Assembly (NCBI RefSeq): GCF_016865235.1
Contig: NZ_CP064030.1
Location: 2,356,001 to 2,420,000, forward strand
Direction: 5' to 3'
DNA from: Dyella caseinilytica
GTDB lineage: Bacteria; Pseudomonadota; Gammaproteobacteria; Xanthomonadales; Rhodanobacteraceae
Length of the DNA stretch: 64,000 nucleotides
Under the pieces are notes generated by a model, which saw only the letters and a program-made list of their open reading frames with translations, had not been told where the DNA came from and searched no databases. Below are positions 34,563 to 43,240 of this stretch, in pieces. The stretch's first letter is position 1. Each line of letters opens with the position of its first letter. A program made the position numbers and the translations under genes.

Positions 34563-36788
34563 TTACTGCACGATGATTTCGTCAGTAAACAGCCAGATAT
34601 TCTTGGCTCCGTCAGGAAACGTTGCTGGCAATGCTGAAGGCCTCAGTGCATCAACACGGATGTAGCGTGCCGTCACTGGCTTGGCTGCCCTGAAGTCGAT
34701 CGATTGCAGTCGCAGGGGCGATGTGACATCCATATCCGGCGCACCGTCATAAAGTTTCGTCCAGTGCTGGCCATCCGACGACACCGAAAAAGTGACTTGC
34801 CTGGGCGGTACGATCCTGGATTGTGGTGAAGACAAGAATTCAGCTCTGATGGAGCGAAAGGTTTGTTCATGCTGCAGATCGATGGTGGCGCTCACATCAT
34901 TGTCATTCCACGCCACCCAACGCCCATCGTGAAAATCCGTACTGCCGATGACACCATCGACCAGGGCATCACCTGGCGCATAGTCCGTTGAGGGCGGCTG
35001 TGCAAATGCGATGGGATGCCCTGTTGCCAGATTGTCGACCAATGTAAAGCTGATCGCGTTGTCATAACGGAGACCGTGGCGGAATGGCACCACCTTCACA
35101 GTGCCGGCCCGCTTGATATTCACTTCGTCGCCAAATGCCGGTGACTGCGGCGTGGGCTCCGATCCATCGACCGTGTAATGGTTCTGCACGTCATCGAAGC
35201 CGCGCTTGGCTTGTAGCTGCCATCCTCCATGCTGTGTGTCGACAGTCAGCTTGTACTGAACTACGGCATGGTCTTCGGGGCCATAGGCCACCTGCTGCGC
35301 ATCGAGCCAGGGATACTGCGCCTGCAGCCGCTGTTCGAATGCCGTGTAACGGGCTTCGTCATGTGCACCGTTGGTCCACAGGTTTTCGGCGAAGGCGAGC
35401 ATGCGCGGGTAGATCTTGGATTCCGCATTGAACGGATTGGCCCGCTCGCTCCACAGCGGCGCCTCGGCACCGAGTATCTGCGCCCGGTGTGCGGCGAACA
35501 CGGCATCATCCGGCGCGCCAGCGACGTCGGTCTGATAAATACTTTTGACCGTCAGACGCTCCGCAGGCGAGTCCAGATAGAACGGCCCAGCCATGATGAT
35601 ACGGTTACCATTGACCAGTGCCTTGCGTGCTTCGTCATCACCACGCCAGATTTCGATGATCGCATTCTTGTCAGCGCCACCCTCAAGAATCTCGTCCCAT
35701 CCAACCAGGGTCTTGCCCTTGCTGGCCAGATAGGACTGGATCTGCCGGATGAAATAACTCTGCAGTCCTTCCTCGTCCTTCAGGCCCTGCGCATGCATCA
35801 GCGCCTGACAAGAGGCGCAATCCTTCCAGCGATCTTTGGGCGTTTCATCGCCGCCGATATGTACAAGCTGCGACGGGAAAATCGTCATCACTTCCTCGAG
35901 CACATGCTCGAGGAAGGTAAAGGTATTGGGATCGCCCACACAGTCGATATCTTTTAAGACACCCCAGGTCGTGGCGACGGGAATCGACTGTTTGGTGCAG
36001 GAAAGCTCCGGGTAAGAAGCCAGCGCGGCCACACTGTGGCCTGGCATTTCGATCTCCGGAATGACCGTAATATTGCGCTGCCGCGCGTATTCGACCACAT
36101 CACGCGCCTCTGCCTGCGTGTAGAAGCCGCCGTAGCGGCTACCGTCGGCCTCGGTACGCCATGCACCCACGCCGGTGAGCTTCGGATAACGATTGATCTG
36201 CAGGCGCCAACCCTGGTCTTCAGTGAGATGCCAGTGAAAGATGTTGATCTTGTAATAGCTCAATAGGTCGAGCTGCTTCTTGATGAAAGACACCGGATAG
36301 AAATGCCGGCCCACATCAAGCATGAAGCCGCGATAGGCAAAGGCCGGAGCATCCTGGATCTGGACGGCAGGAATCGCGACTGATGAACCATGTTCAAGTG
36401 GCAACAGCTGACGCAAGGTTTGCACGCCCCAGAACAGCCCTTTGTCGGTCGATGCCTGGATAATTACGCCGCGTGACGTAACGGAAAGTCGATAGGCTTC
36501 ATCGCCTATGACGGAGGGATCGATCGCCAGCGCGATGCCATGCGCATGCACGCTTTCGGAAAGCCGGATGCCGGTCTGATTGCGAATGGCGTCGCGCAGA
36601 AAGGAAACGATCTCGCGTGCCCGTGCATCGTCCGGCGCGTCGATGCCGGTATTTGCGTCCAACTTATAACTGCCCTCGCCCGCTTCCATGTGTTGGGGCT
36701 CCGGGATGATCGAGATCTCGGCAGAGGCGCAGAGGCTCGTCATCAGGATCGATACACCGAAACAGCAGGCAAGAAGCGATTTCAACAT
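34563..36788 (-). CDS. GH20 beta-N-acetylhexosaminidase with C-terminal F5/8C (CBM32-like) domain
   Basis: A 741-residue secreted enzyme that should release terminal GlcNAc or GalNAc by substrate-assisted catalysis. It has a signal peptide (residues 1-23), a GH20b domain at about 25-145 and a GH20 barrel at about 150-490. The catalytic D314-E315 pair sits in HIGGDETP. A chitobiase-like region and an F5/8 type C fold at about 600-741 follow. ATG 36788 is chosen with GGAG eight bases upstream; TTG at 36794 is the alternative. It is the last gene in the leftward fucosidase/TonB receptor locus, 82 bp after the receptor stop and behind a hairpin. Confidence 0.92.
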   Translation of the reverse strand: MLKSLLACCFGVSILMTSLCASAEISIIPEPQHMEAGEGSYKLDANTGIDAPDDARAREIVSFLRDAIRNQTGIRLSESVHAHGIALAIDPSVIGDEAYRLSVTSRGVIIQASTDKGLFWGVQTLRQLLPLEHGSSVAIPAVQIQDAPAFAYRGFMLDVGRHFYPVSFIKKQLDLLSYYKINIFHWHLTEDQGWRLQINRYPKLTGVGAWRTEADGSRYGGFYTQAEARDVVEYARQRNITVIPEIEMPGHSVAALASYPELSCTKQSIPVATTWGVLKDIDCVGDPNTFTFLEHVLEEVMTIFPSQLVHIGGDETPKDRWKDCASCQALMHAQGLKDEEGLQSYFIRQIQSYLASKGKTLVGWDEILEGGADKNAIIEIWRGDDEARKALVNGNRIIMAGPFYLDSPAERLTVKSIYQTDVAGAPDDAVFAAHRAQILGAEAPLWSERANPFNAESKIYPRMLAFAENLWTNGAHDEARYTAFEQRLQAQYPWLDAQQVAYGPEDHAVVQYKLTVDTQHGGWQLQAKRGFDDVQNHYTVDGSEPTPQSPAFGDEVNIKRAGTVKVVPFRHGLRYDNAISFTLVDNLATGHPIAFAQPPSTDYAPGDALVDGVIGSTDFHDGRWVAWNDNDVSATIDLQHEQTFRSIRAEFLSSPQSRIVPPRQVTFSVSSDGQHWTKLYDGAPDMDVTSPLRLQSIDFRAAKPVTARYIRVDALRPSALPATFPDGAKNIWLFTDEIIVQ

Positions 36789-36827
36789 CCTCAAAACTCC
36801 ATCTGTTCAAACATATGTCTCTAAGCA

Positions 36828-36856
36828 AACGAGCCCGGCTTTTGGCCGGGCTCGTT
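36828..36856 (-). terminator. Hairpin between TonB receptor and GH20
   Basis: AACGAGCCCGGC and GCCGGGCTCGTT form a perfect 12-bp stem with a 5-base loop, 14 bases after the receptor stop at 36870. A weak T-rich tail follows. It may separate GH20 from the operon or only lower its expression. Confidence 0.7.
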
Positions 36857-36869
36857 GGAGTTACTTACA

Positions 36870-39800
36870 TCAATCGAGCTTGTAATCGAACGTGAGGAAT
36901 ATCTCGCGACCGTTGTATTCGCTACCGGTCTGTCCTGTCGTAACGAACTCGAAATTACCGGCGTAGTACGGGATCGCACCGACCCTGTTGAAGATGTTGG
37001 ACACGGTAAGCTTCAGCTTGGTCATATCGTTGATCTGCCAGGCAACCGAGGTATTCCAGGTGATCCACACCGGCGTCCTGCCCCAATACACGCTATCGGG
37101 AATGTTCGTCGCGACGCCATTGAGTGTCACCTGGCAGATACCGGTACTGATCGACTGGGCACCATTAGGTACCGTCAGCATGCTCGGCTGGATGCCATTG
37201 GGCAGTACGTTGCAGTTACCGTAGTTGGACGCGCGCATGCTGCCATCGCGCACACCGGAGACCGACACGTTCCAGTCGCCCTTGTTCCAGTCGGCTATCC
37301 ACGAGATCCTGCTCGCCACATAGTTGTAGCGGGTGTTTAGCAATGGATCGGAAGCCAGCACGCGCTGCTTGTACGAGAGGTTGTCGGTGTAGTTGATGGT
37401 GCCAGTGAAATCGCCGTACTCGGTCTGCTTCTTGTAGTCCAATGAAGCATCGATGCCGCTGACGTACAGCGAAGCCTCGTTGAGCGGGCCGGACTTCACC
37501 GAGACGAGCTGGCCAGACGCATTGCGCACAACCCACGAATTGACCAAGGTGCAATACGCCGAATTCGATGCGTGCGCCGTATACGGCGACAAACCGGACG
37601 TACCGTTGGCCTGCTGGCCGGTAAGGCAGCCAGCATTGTCGAGCAGCACCTGGGCGGGGCTGAGGTACTCGATGGCGTTGTCTACGCCCATGTGCCAGTA
37701 GTCGGTGGAAAACGACAGGCCCTCCACGCCCGGAATCTGCCATACGAAACCATACGTCCAGGAGTGACCGGTCTGCGGTAGCAGTGCGGTGCTGCCACCC
37801 GTATTGTTGAGGTAATACTGCGACGTCGGCCTCTGCACCAGCGAGCACCACGTGCTGTTGTTCTGGCCAGCCTTGATGGCATTGATACATTGCAGGGGGT
37901 CGATGTAATCACCCACCGGCACGACAGAACCGGTCTGGTAGATCGCCTGCATGTCCGGCGCCTTGAAGTTGGTGCCGTAGCTGCCGCGAACCAGCAGACC
38001 GCTATACGGGCGCCATTCGATACCGGTACCCCAGGTGCGAGCCACGTCGGCGCGGCTGGCGTCGTGGTACTTGTCCAGGCGACCGGAGATCGTCCATGTC
38101 ACCGTATCCAGCAGCGGTACACGGAACTCGTTGCCAAGCGAGTAGCGCTGGCGGGTGCCGCCACCGGTGTTGTACTCGTCGAACGGATCCTGGAACGTAG
38201 TCGAGTTGGCTTCGCGCGGATCCGGCGAAAGCTGGAAGCCATTGTGCGCAGCTTCGAGCACCGCCGCCCAACCGATCGGCTGATCGGCCACCCATGGAAG
38301 CGTGAACAGGTCACCGTTCATGCGGAACTGCGCCTGGTCCAGCCACGACGACGACGTGTTTTGGCCACCGACCGCGAACTGACTGTATTGCTGCGGCGTA
38401 ATCGGGTTCCAGAACTGTTGCCAATTCATGTTGTAAACGGGAATGGTGTTGCCGTTGCTGTCGGTCGTGGTGCCCTGCTGCTTGCCGAGGAAGAAGTTGT
38501 TCATCGCGGTCTGGTCGAGGCCCGTGAAGTCCTCGTGCACGATGTACTTCTGAGCGTTGAGGTTCAAATCCCAGTTGAACCGGCTGTCGTCGAAGCTGCC
38601 GCGCAGGCCGGTCTGGAGGTTCCAGTTCTGCTCGTGGTCAGTAGTATTGCCGGCCGTACCCATTTCCTGTGACGTCAACTGGCGCTCAGCCTGATTGATG
38701 ACTTGCCCCGTCGACTGGTCATAGAACTCACCGCTGGCGAATACGGGCAACTGGGTGTTGGAGATGCCCACGGTGTCATACAGCGCCATCGAGCCGTAAA
38801 CCTGCAGACCGTTGCTGAAGTCGTACTCACCTGACAAATAAGCGTTGTTGCTACGACTGCCCGGTGTCAGTACCCAGTCCTTGAACAGGGCGGGCTGCGA
38901 GCAAAAAGAACCGTTGTCGGTCACGCTGGTGATCTGAGTGCCATTGGTGTTGACGGTGTGCGAGTTGCTCAGCGCAAAGTTGTTCCCGAACTTCGAGCAC
39001 GTGCCCGTTGGCGGCGTAATGTATTGGCCCGCCGCGTTCGTCGCGGAGAGGCCGATAGCGCCGGCCGCGTCGTACTGGTAGCCGAACATGCGGTCAGCCG
39101 GGCCCCACGCGCCGTATCCCGCATCGGACACCGAGTCCTGATACGGACGATCACTGCCCCACAGCGCCGAGCGGTTGGATTTCTCCACGTTGTAGAGAAC
39201 GTGCCAATTCTCGCCGGACTTGCCACCGAAGAAGTTGATGTCGCCATACGCGCGGCCACCACGCGTGGCGCCGCCACCGGTGACCTGCAGTTCGTCACCC
39301 TGATAGTTCTTCTTCAGGATCACGTTGACCACACCCGCCACCGCATCCGAGCCGTAGATCGACGACGCACCGGAGGCCAGGATCTCGATATGATCGATCA
39401 TGCCGGTGGGAATGTTGTTGTAGTTCTGGAAGTTGCTCTGCGCGCTCAACGGCTGTGGATAGTCCACGATGCGATGCCCGTCGATCATCAGCAGGCTGAA
39501 GCCAGGGCCGAGGTTGCGCAGGTTGACCGAGCGAGCATTGACCGAAGTAGAACCCCAAGCGGCCGGGTCCTCTGACTGCTGACCGACCTGCGGCAGCGAA
39601 TCCAGGAATTCCCACAGCGTGGTGAAGCCCTCTTTCTTGATCTGCTCACCGGTGATAGTGACCACCGGAGCCGGTCCCTCGATCTCCGTGCGGGGGATCA
39701 TCGAACCGGTGACCGTGACGGTCTGCAGCTTCGTTGCCTTTTGCTGGTCGGCCGACTGTCCGCTGGATGAGGTGCTCTGCTGGTTTTGCTGATTCGTCTG

Positions 39801-39908
39801 CGAATTGCCGGAAGTCGTGCTCGATGTTTGTGCGAACGCGCTCGGCGCGAACAATGCCAGCGCCAGCGAACTGGCCAGCACACCACGGCGTACTCGTATG
39901 TTGCTCAT
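36870..39908 (-). CDS. TonB-dependent outer-membrane receptor, fucosylated-glycan locus
   Basis: A 1012-residue receptor with a signal peptide (to about SAFAQ), a Q/S/N-rich spacer (about 28-60), a plug opening with LQTVTVTGSMIPRTEIEG, and a long barrel ending FLTFDYKLD. The plug has the SIYGSDAVAGVVNVILKK block of colicin-I-type receptors. AGGGGAG precedes the ATG at 39908. It lies between the GH29 and GH20 genes, so it most likely imports the oligosaccharides trimmed by these enzymes. It is only distantly similar to the receptor at 24306-27317, which implies a different ligand. Confidence 0.92.
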   Translation of the reverse strand: MSNIRVRRGVLASSLALALFAPSAFAQTSSTTSGNSQTNQQNQQSTSSSGQSADQQKATKLQTVTVTGSMIPRTEIEGPAPVVTITGEQIKKEGFTTLWEFLDSLPQVGQQSEDPAAWGSTSVNARSVNLRNLGPGFSLLMIDGHRIVDYPQPLSAQSNFQNYNNIPTGMIDHIEILASGASSIYGSDAVAGVVNVILKKNYQGDELQVTGGGATRGGRAYGDINFFGGKSGENWHVLYNVEKSNRSALWGSDRPYQDSVSDAGYGAWGPADRMFGYQYDAAGAIGLSATNAAGQYITPPTGTCSKFGNNFALSNSHTVNTNGTQITSVTDNGSFCSQPALFKDWVLTPGSRSNNAYLSGEYDFSNGLQVYGSMALYDTVGISNTQLPVFASGEFYDQSTGQVINQAERQLTSQEMGTAGNTTDHEQNWNLQTGLRGSFDDSRFNWDLNLNAQKYIVHEDFTGLDQTAMNNFFLGKQQGTTTDSNGNTIPVYNMNWQQFWNPITPQQYSQFAVGGQNTSSSWLDQAQFRMNGDLFTLPWVADQPIGWAAVLEAAHNGFQLSPDPREANSTTFQDPFDEYNTGGGTRQRYSLGNEFRVPLLDTVTWTISGRLDKYHDASRADVARTWGTGIEWRPYSGLLVRGSYGTNFKAPDMQAIYQTGSVVPVGDYIDPLQCINAIKAGQNNSTWCSLVQRPTSQYYLNNTGGSTALLPQTGHSWTYGFVWQIPGVEGLSFSTDYWHMGVDNAIEYLSPAQVLLDNAGCLTGQQANGTSGLSPYTAHASNSAYCTLVNSWVVRNASGQLVSVKSGPLNEASLYVSGIDASLDYKKQTEYGDFTGTINYTDNLSYKQRVLASDPLLNTRYNYVASRISWIADWNKGDWNVSVSGVRDGSMRASNYGNCNVLPNGIQPSMLTVPNGAQSISTGICQVTLNGVATNIPDSVYWGRTPVWITWNTSVAWQINDMTKLKLTVSNIFNRVGAIPYYAGNFEFVTTGQTGSEYNGREIFLTFDYKLD

Positions 39909-40050
39909 GTTACTCCCCTACAGTTGAATGCGGTGTCTATGTCGCAGCCGGCCCCCTAATTAGCCGACAACGATGTTTTTCGGTTTGCCTTTATCCCAAC
40001 GATTCGAGCGCAAACCGGAAGCCTTCTTGCTCTTCTCGATAGGCAACGAT

Positions 40051-41727
40051 TTATGATTTAGGAGCGTTGCCCTCCCTTATGGTTTTAGAAGAATCTTGTT
40101 GCACGTCCACGCGATAGGCATACACGTGCACACCCGCAGGTTGCGTAGGCAAAATGAGATGCAGACCATCGGCCTGTTGATCGAACGAAACTGCACTGCC
40201 GGTAGCCAGTAACGTTACCGACTTCACCTTCATCGACGAGGTGATGGAATGAATCAAAGCGTGCCCCGAGGACGGCCACGCCATTTCGATCGCGTATAGA
40301 CATCCGTCCTTGGTGGTGAAACGGAAGTCGTCTGCGGTATACGGCTTGGTCTTGGTGTCCTGCATGGTGCCCGCCGCGACCTGCGTAGGGCCTTCGCCGA
40401 AGCGATGCCACGGACGCGTGCCGTAGATGGATTCGCCATTGGCGTGCATCCATTGGCCTATGGCGTGCAGGATGTTTTGCGCCTGCTCGGGAATCGTGCC
40501 ATCCGCCTTCGGACCGATGTTCAGCAACAAGTTGCCGTTCTTGCTCACGACATCGGCGAGCAACTGCACGATTTCATCCGGCGACTTGTAGGTATCGCCT
40601 TCCGCATAGCCCCAGGAATCGGGACTGACCGACGTTTCGGTTTGCCACGGTTGCTCGCGGATATCCGCCGCCTGACCGCGCTCGATGTTCATCGTGCCGG
40701 TGCCTGGCCGCATGTCATTCAACTTGTAGTTGAGCACCACGCCCTGCCCGTGCGCCGCAGCCTGGTTGTAGTAGAACGCGGCAAATTCGGCGAGTACTTG
40801 ACGGAAGCGCGGCTGGCCGACCCACCAATCGAAATACATCAGGTCCGGGTGGTAGTCCTGCACGATTTCGGACGAGCGTGCGAGCCAGTCATTGAGGTAG
40901 GCGTCGGAAACGAATGTCCAGTCCACATCCTGGCCGTCTTCGCCCTTCGCCCCCTCCAGCGGATGCGCGGGCCCGTACAGCGCCGCATAACGCGGATCGT
41001 TCACATCGGAATTGAAAGTGCGGCCGTATTCGTAGAACCAGTCGTGCTCGGCGCGATGCGAGGACAAGCCAAGCTTCATGCCCTGTGCGCGGATCGCCTT
41101 GGCCAGCTCGCCGATGACGTCGCGATGCGGCCCCATCTTCACGGCTGTCCAGTCCGACAGCTTCGAGTTGTACATGGCGAAGCCGTCGTGGTGTTCGGCC
41201 ACCGGCACGACATAGCGTGCACCGGCTTCGCGAAACAGCTTCGCCCAGGCATTCGGATCGAAGTGCTCTGCCTTGAATAACGGAATCAGATCTTTGTAGC
41301 CCACTTGCGGCATCGGGCCGTACGTTGCGATCTGGTGCCGGTAACGGTCGGAGTTTTCACCCGTGCGCTCATACATATGGCGTGGATACCACTCACCCTC
41401 GAACGCCGGGACCGAATACACACCCCAGTGAATGAAGATGCCGAACTTGGCATCCCGGTACCACTCAGGCGTGGTGTAGCCGGTAAGGCTCTGCCAATCC
41501 GGCTGCATCGGCCCTTGCCAGGCAGTCTTGAGCGCCTGCGCCAGAATGGCCTGGCGAGCAGCGTCATAGGGATGATTCGCCGCTACCCATTGCTGCTCGA
41601 CAGTGGCGGCATCTGGAGGCGTAACGCTGTGCGTTGTATCGGCAGCGACGGAGGGCACGCTGTGCAACGCGATCACCGTCGCGATCCAAATACCGGTACG
41701 ACGCCATGAGGAGGTATGCGCAGCCAT
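40051..41727 (-). CDS. GH29 alpha-L-fucosidase (copy 1)
   Basis: A 558-residue secreted fucosidase of the broad-specificity GH29-A look. A signal peptide ends near SVAAD. The barrel begins with WYRDAKFGIFIHWGVYSVPA, the substrate-binding EHHDGFAMY block follows, and the nucleophile is D300 in LMYFDWW. A C-terminal beta-sandwich ends the protein. It starts 8 bases after the glucokinase gene and is a clear paralogue of the fucosidase at 46942-48636, with closely matching blocks throughout. The two may differ in linkage choice. Confidence 0.93.
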   Translation of the reverse strand: MAAHTSSWRRTGIWIATVIALHSVPSVAADTTHSVTPPDAATVEQQWVAANHPYDAARQAILAQALKTAWQGPMQPDWQSLTGYTTPEWYRDAKFGIFIHWGVYSVPAFEGEWYPRHMYERTGENSDRYRHQIATYGPMPQVGYKDLIPLFKAEHFDPNAWAKLFREAGARYVVPVAEHHDGFAMYNSKLSDWTAVKMGPHRDVIGELAKAIRAQGMKLGLSSHRAEHDWFYEYGRTFNSDVNDPRYAALYGPAHPLEGAKGEDGQDVDWTFVSDAYLNDWLARSSEIVQDYHPDLMYFDWWVGQPRFRQVLAEFAAFYYNQAAAHGQGVVLNYKLNDMRPGTGTMNIERGQAADIREQPWQTETSVSPDSWGYAEGDTYKSPDEIVQLLADVVSKNGNLLLNIGPKADGTIPEQAQNILHAIGQWMHANGESIYGTRPWHRFGEGPTQVAAGTMQDTKTKPYTADDFRFTTKDGCLYAIEMAWPSSGHALIHSITSSMKVKSVTLLATGSAVSFDQQADGLHLILPTQPAGVHVYAYRVDVQQDSSKTIREGNAPKS

Positions 41728-41735
41728 AGGTCCTG

Positions 41736-42851
41736 TCAGGTTTGAGTGCAGTGATGCGAGGAGCGATCCATCAGCCAGCTTGCTGCGCCAATCACGGCGA
41801 GCTGGGCATGGTCCACCACATGCACTGGCACCGTCTGCAGGAAAGGACGCACAACGCCTTTATCCAGAAAGCGCTCGATAAAACGGCTCTTGATTATGAA
41901 ATCGGTGATGCGCGAAAGAAAACCGCCGGCGAGATAGACGCCGCCCGTCGCACCGTACAACATGGCCAGATCACCGATGTAGGAACCAAGCCAGCCGCAA
42001 AATAGCTGCAGAGTCTCCAGCGCTTGCGCATCGGTGCCTGCGCACGCCGCTGCCGTGATGGCAGAAGGATCTTCAAGCACCACCGGAACGCTTTCCAGCC
42101 GACACACTGCGCGATAAAGGCGCAACAGCCCCGGACCAGAAAGCACATCATCGTAGGGAACATGGGTATCAGGCGGCGCCAGCTCAGCGAGCACTTGTTG
42201 TTCCCGCCCCACACGTGCAGCCAGTTGGATGTGTCCCGCTTCCGTCGCCAGCACTTTCGGCTGGGCGTCGGGCAAGCGCACGGCTACGCCAAGCCCCGTA
42301 CCTGGACCGACAATCACCACCGGCCCCTTGCCTGCATGCTCGCGCCGCGCGGGCGCATGCAGGGTTTGAATGCTGCTTGCATCGAGATACGCCGTGCCAT
42401 AAGCAAGCGCTTCGAAATCGTTGAGCACCTCGACGTCGGTCAGCGCGAGCGCACTCTTGAGGTCGGCCGGTACGATCGGCCATACCAGATTGTTGTTGAC
42501 GACATGCCCTTCGTGCAGAAAGCCTGCGCAAGCGAGCACAAGTCGGCGCGGCCGCACCGCGAATGCGTCGCAGAAAGCGCGCACGATGGTATCCAGGCTG
42601 GCAAACTCCGCGCACTTGTAGACGCGGTACGCAAGCATGACGGGAGCGTCCTGATTTGGCCGCTTCACGAGCAATCCCAACCGAGCATGCGTGCCGCCCA
42701 CATCGGCAGCGAGAAAGGCGCCTTGCTCCGCAGAAAGCGGGCTCACCATGACAGTCGCCGAAGCATCGGCGCGCAACGCCACAGTGCCGACGTCATTCGC
42801 GGATGGCTCTGCATGATCTGCATCACCATAGAGGTGGTAATCGGCTTTCAT
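41736..42851 (-). CDS. glk: Glucokinase, bacterial Glk family
   Basis: A 371-residue cytoplasmic hexokinase phosphorylating glucose with ATP. The phosphate-binding loop AADVGGTHARLGLL occurs at about residue 47, DFEALAYG marks the sugar site with its catalytic aspartate, and GPGTGLGVAV and EAGHIQLA follow. About 40 residues precede the fold, more than in E. coli Glk; starts at 42860 (GTG) and 42851 (ATG) both share an upstream AGGAG. It sits in a run of secreted glycosidases, 8 bases before a GH29 gene, so it probably handles glucose released from imported glycans. Confidence 0.88.
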   Translation of the reverse strand: MKADYHLYGDADHAEPSANDVGTVALRADASATVMVSPLSAEQGAFLAADVGGTHARLGLLVKRPNQDAPVMLAYRVYKCAEFASLDTIVRAFCDAFAVRPRRLVLACAGFLHEGHVVNNNLVWPIVPADLKSALALTDVEVLNDFEALAYGTAYLDASSIQTLHAPARREHAGKGPVVIVGPGTGLGVAVRLPDAQPKVLATEAGHIQLAARVGREQQVLAELAPPDTHVPYDDVLSGPGLLRLYRAVCRLESVPVVLEDPSAITAAACAGTDAQALETLQLFCGWLGSYIGDLAMLYGATGGVYLAGGFLSRITDFIIKSRFIERFLDKGVVRPFLQTVPVHVVDHAQLAVIGAASWLMDRSSHHCTQT

Positions 42852-43240
42852 GTGCAGCACGCGCTCCTGCCTGCAAACGGCAGCGTCACCGCGCTACAAC
42901 CCAACTGGATTGAGCCTTGCATTTCCCCTCCCGGCAGTCACTACACCCATTCCGCGAATCACTTGCCTGGCGTCGTCAATTCATATACGAACGCCTGTTT
43001 TATATTTATGTGCACACAGCTTAAACGGCACATTTAGATCGTGGCAAGTCGCATCGCAGCAGTTTTTTTACGATCGAGTCAGAAATCTCAAATCCGTTCG
43101 TAAGTCATTGTTTTATCTAGGCACAAACACCTGCCTAGGCAGGCATGACAGAGCACTGGAAAACGGGCCAAGCAAAAATCTGCGTCCGGGCCTGAACAAG
43201 GCCGTGAATCCAGCGCGAAACATTGCAAGAAACCCTGTCA
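42852..43240. promoter_or_regulatory. Gap upstream of glk with a 14-bp palindrome
   Basis: A 389-bp gap inside the otherwise tight leftward gene run. It contains the perfect palindrome CCTGCCTAGGCAGG at 43130-43143, a T-run at 43065-43071, and AATTCATATACGAA near 42979, which partly recalls the motif at 48694-48708. A separate promoter for glk and GH29 is likely. No gene is supported here. Confidence 0.5.
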
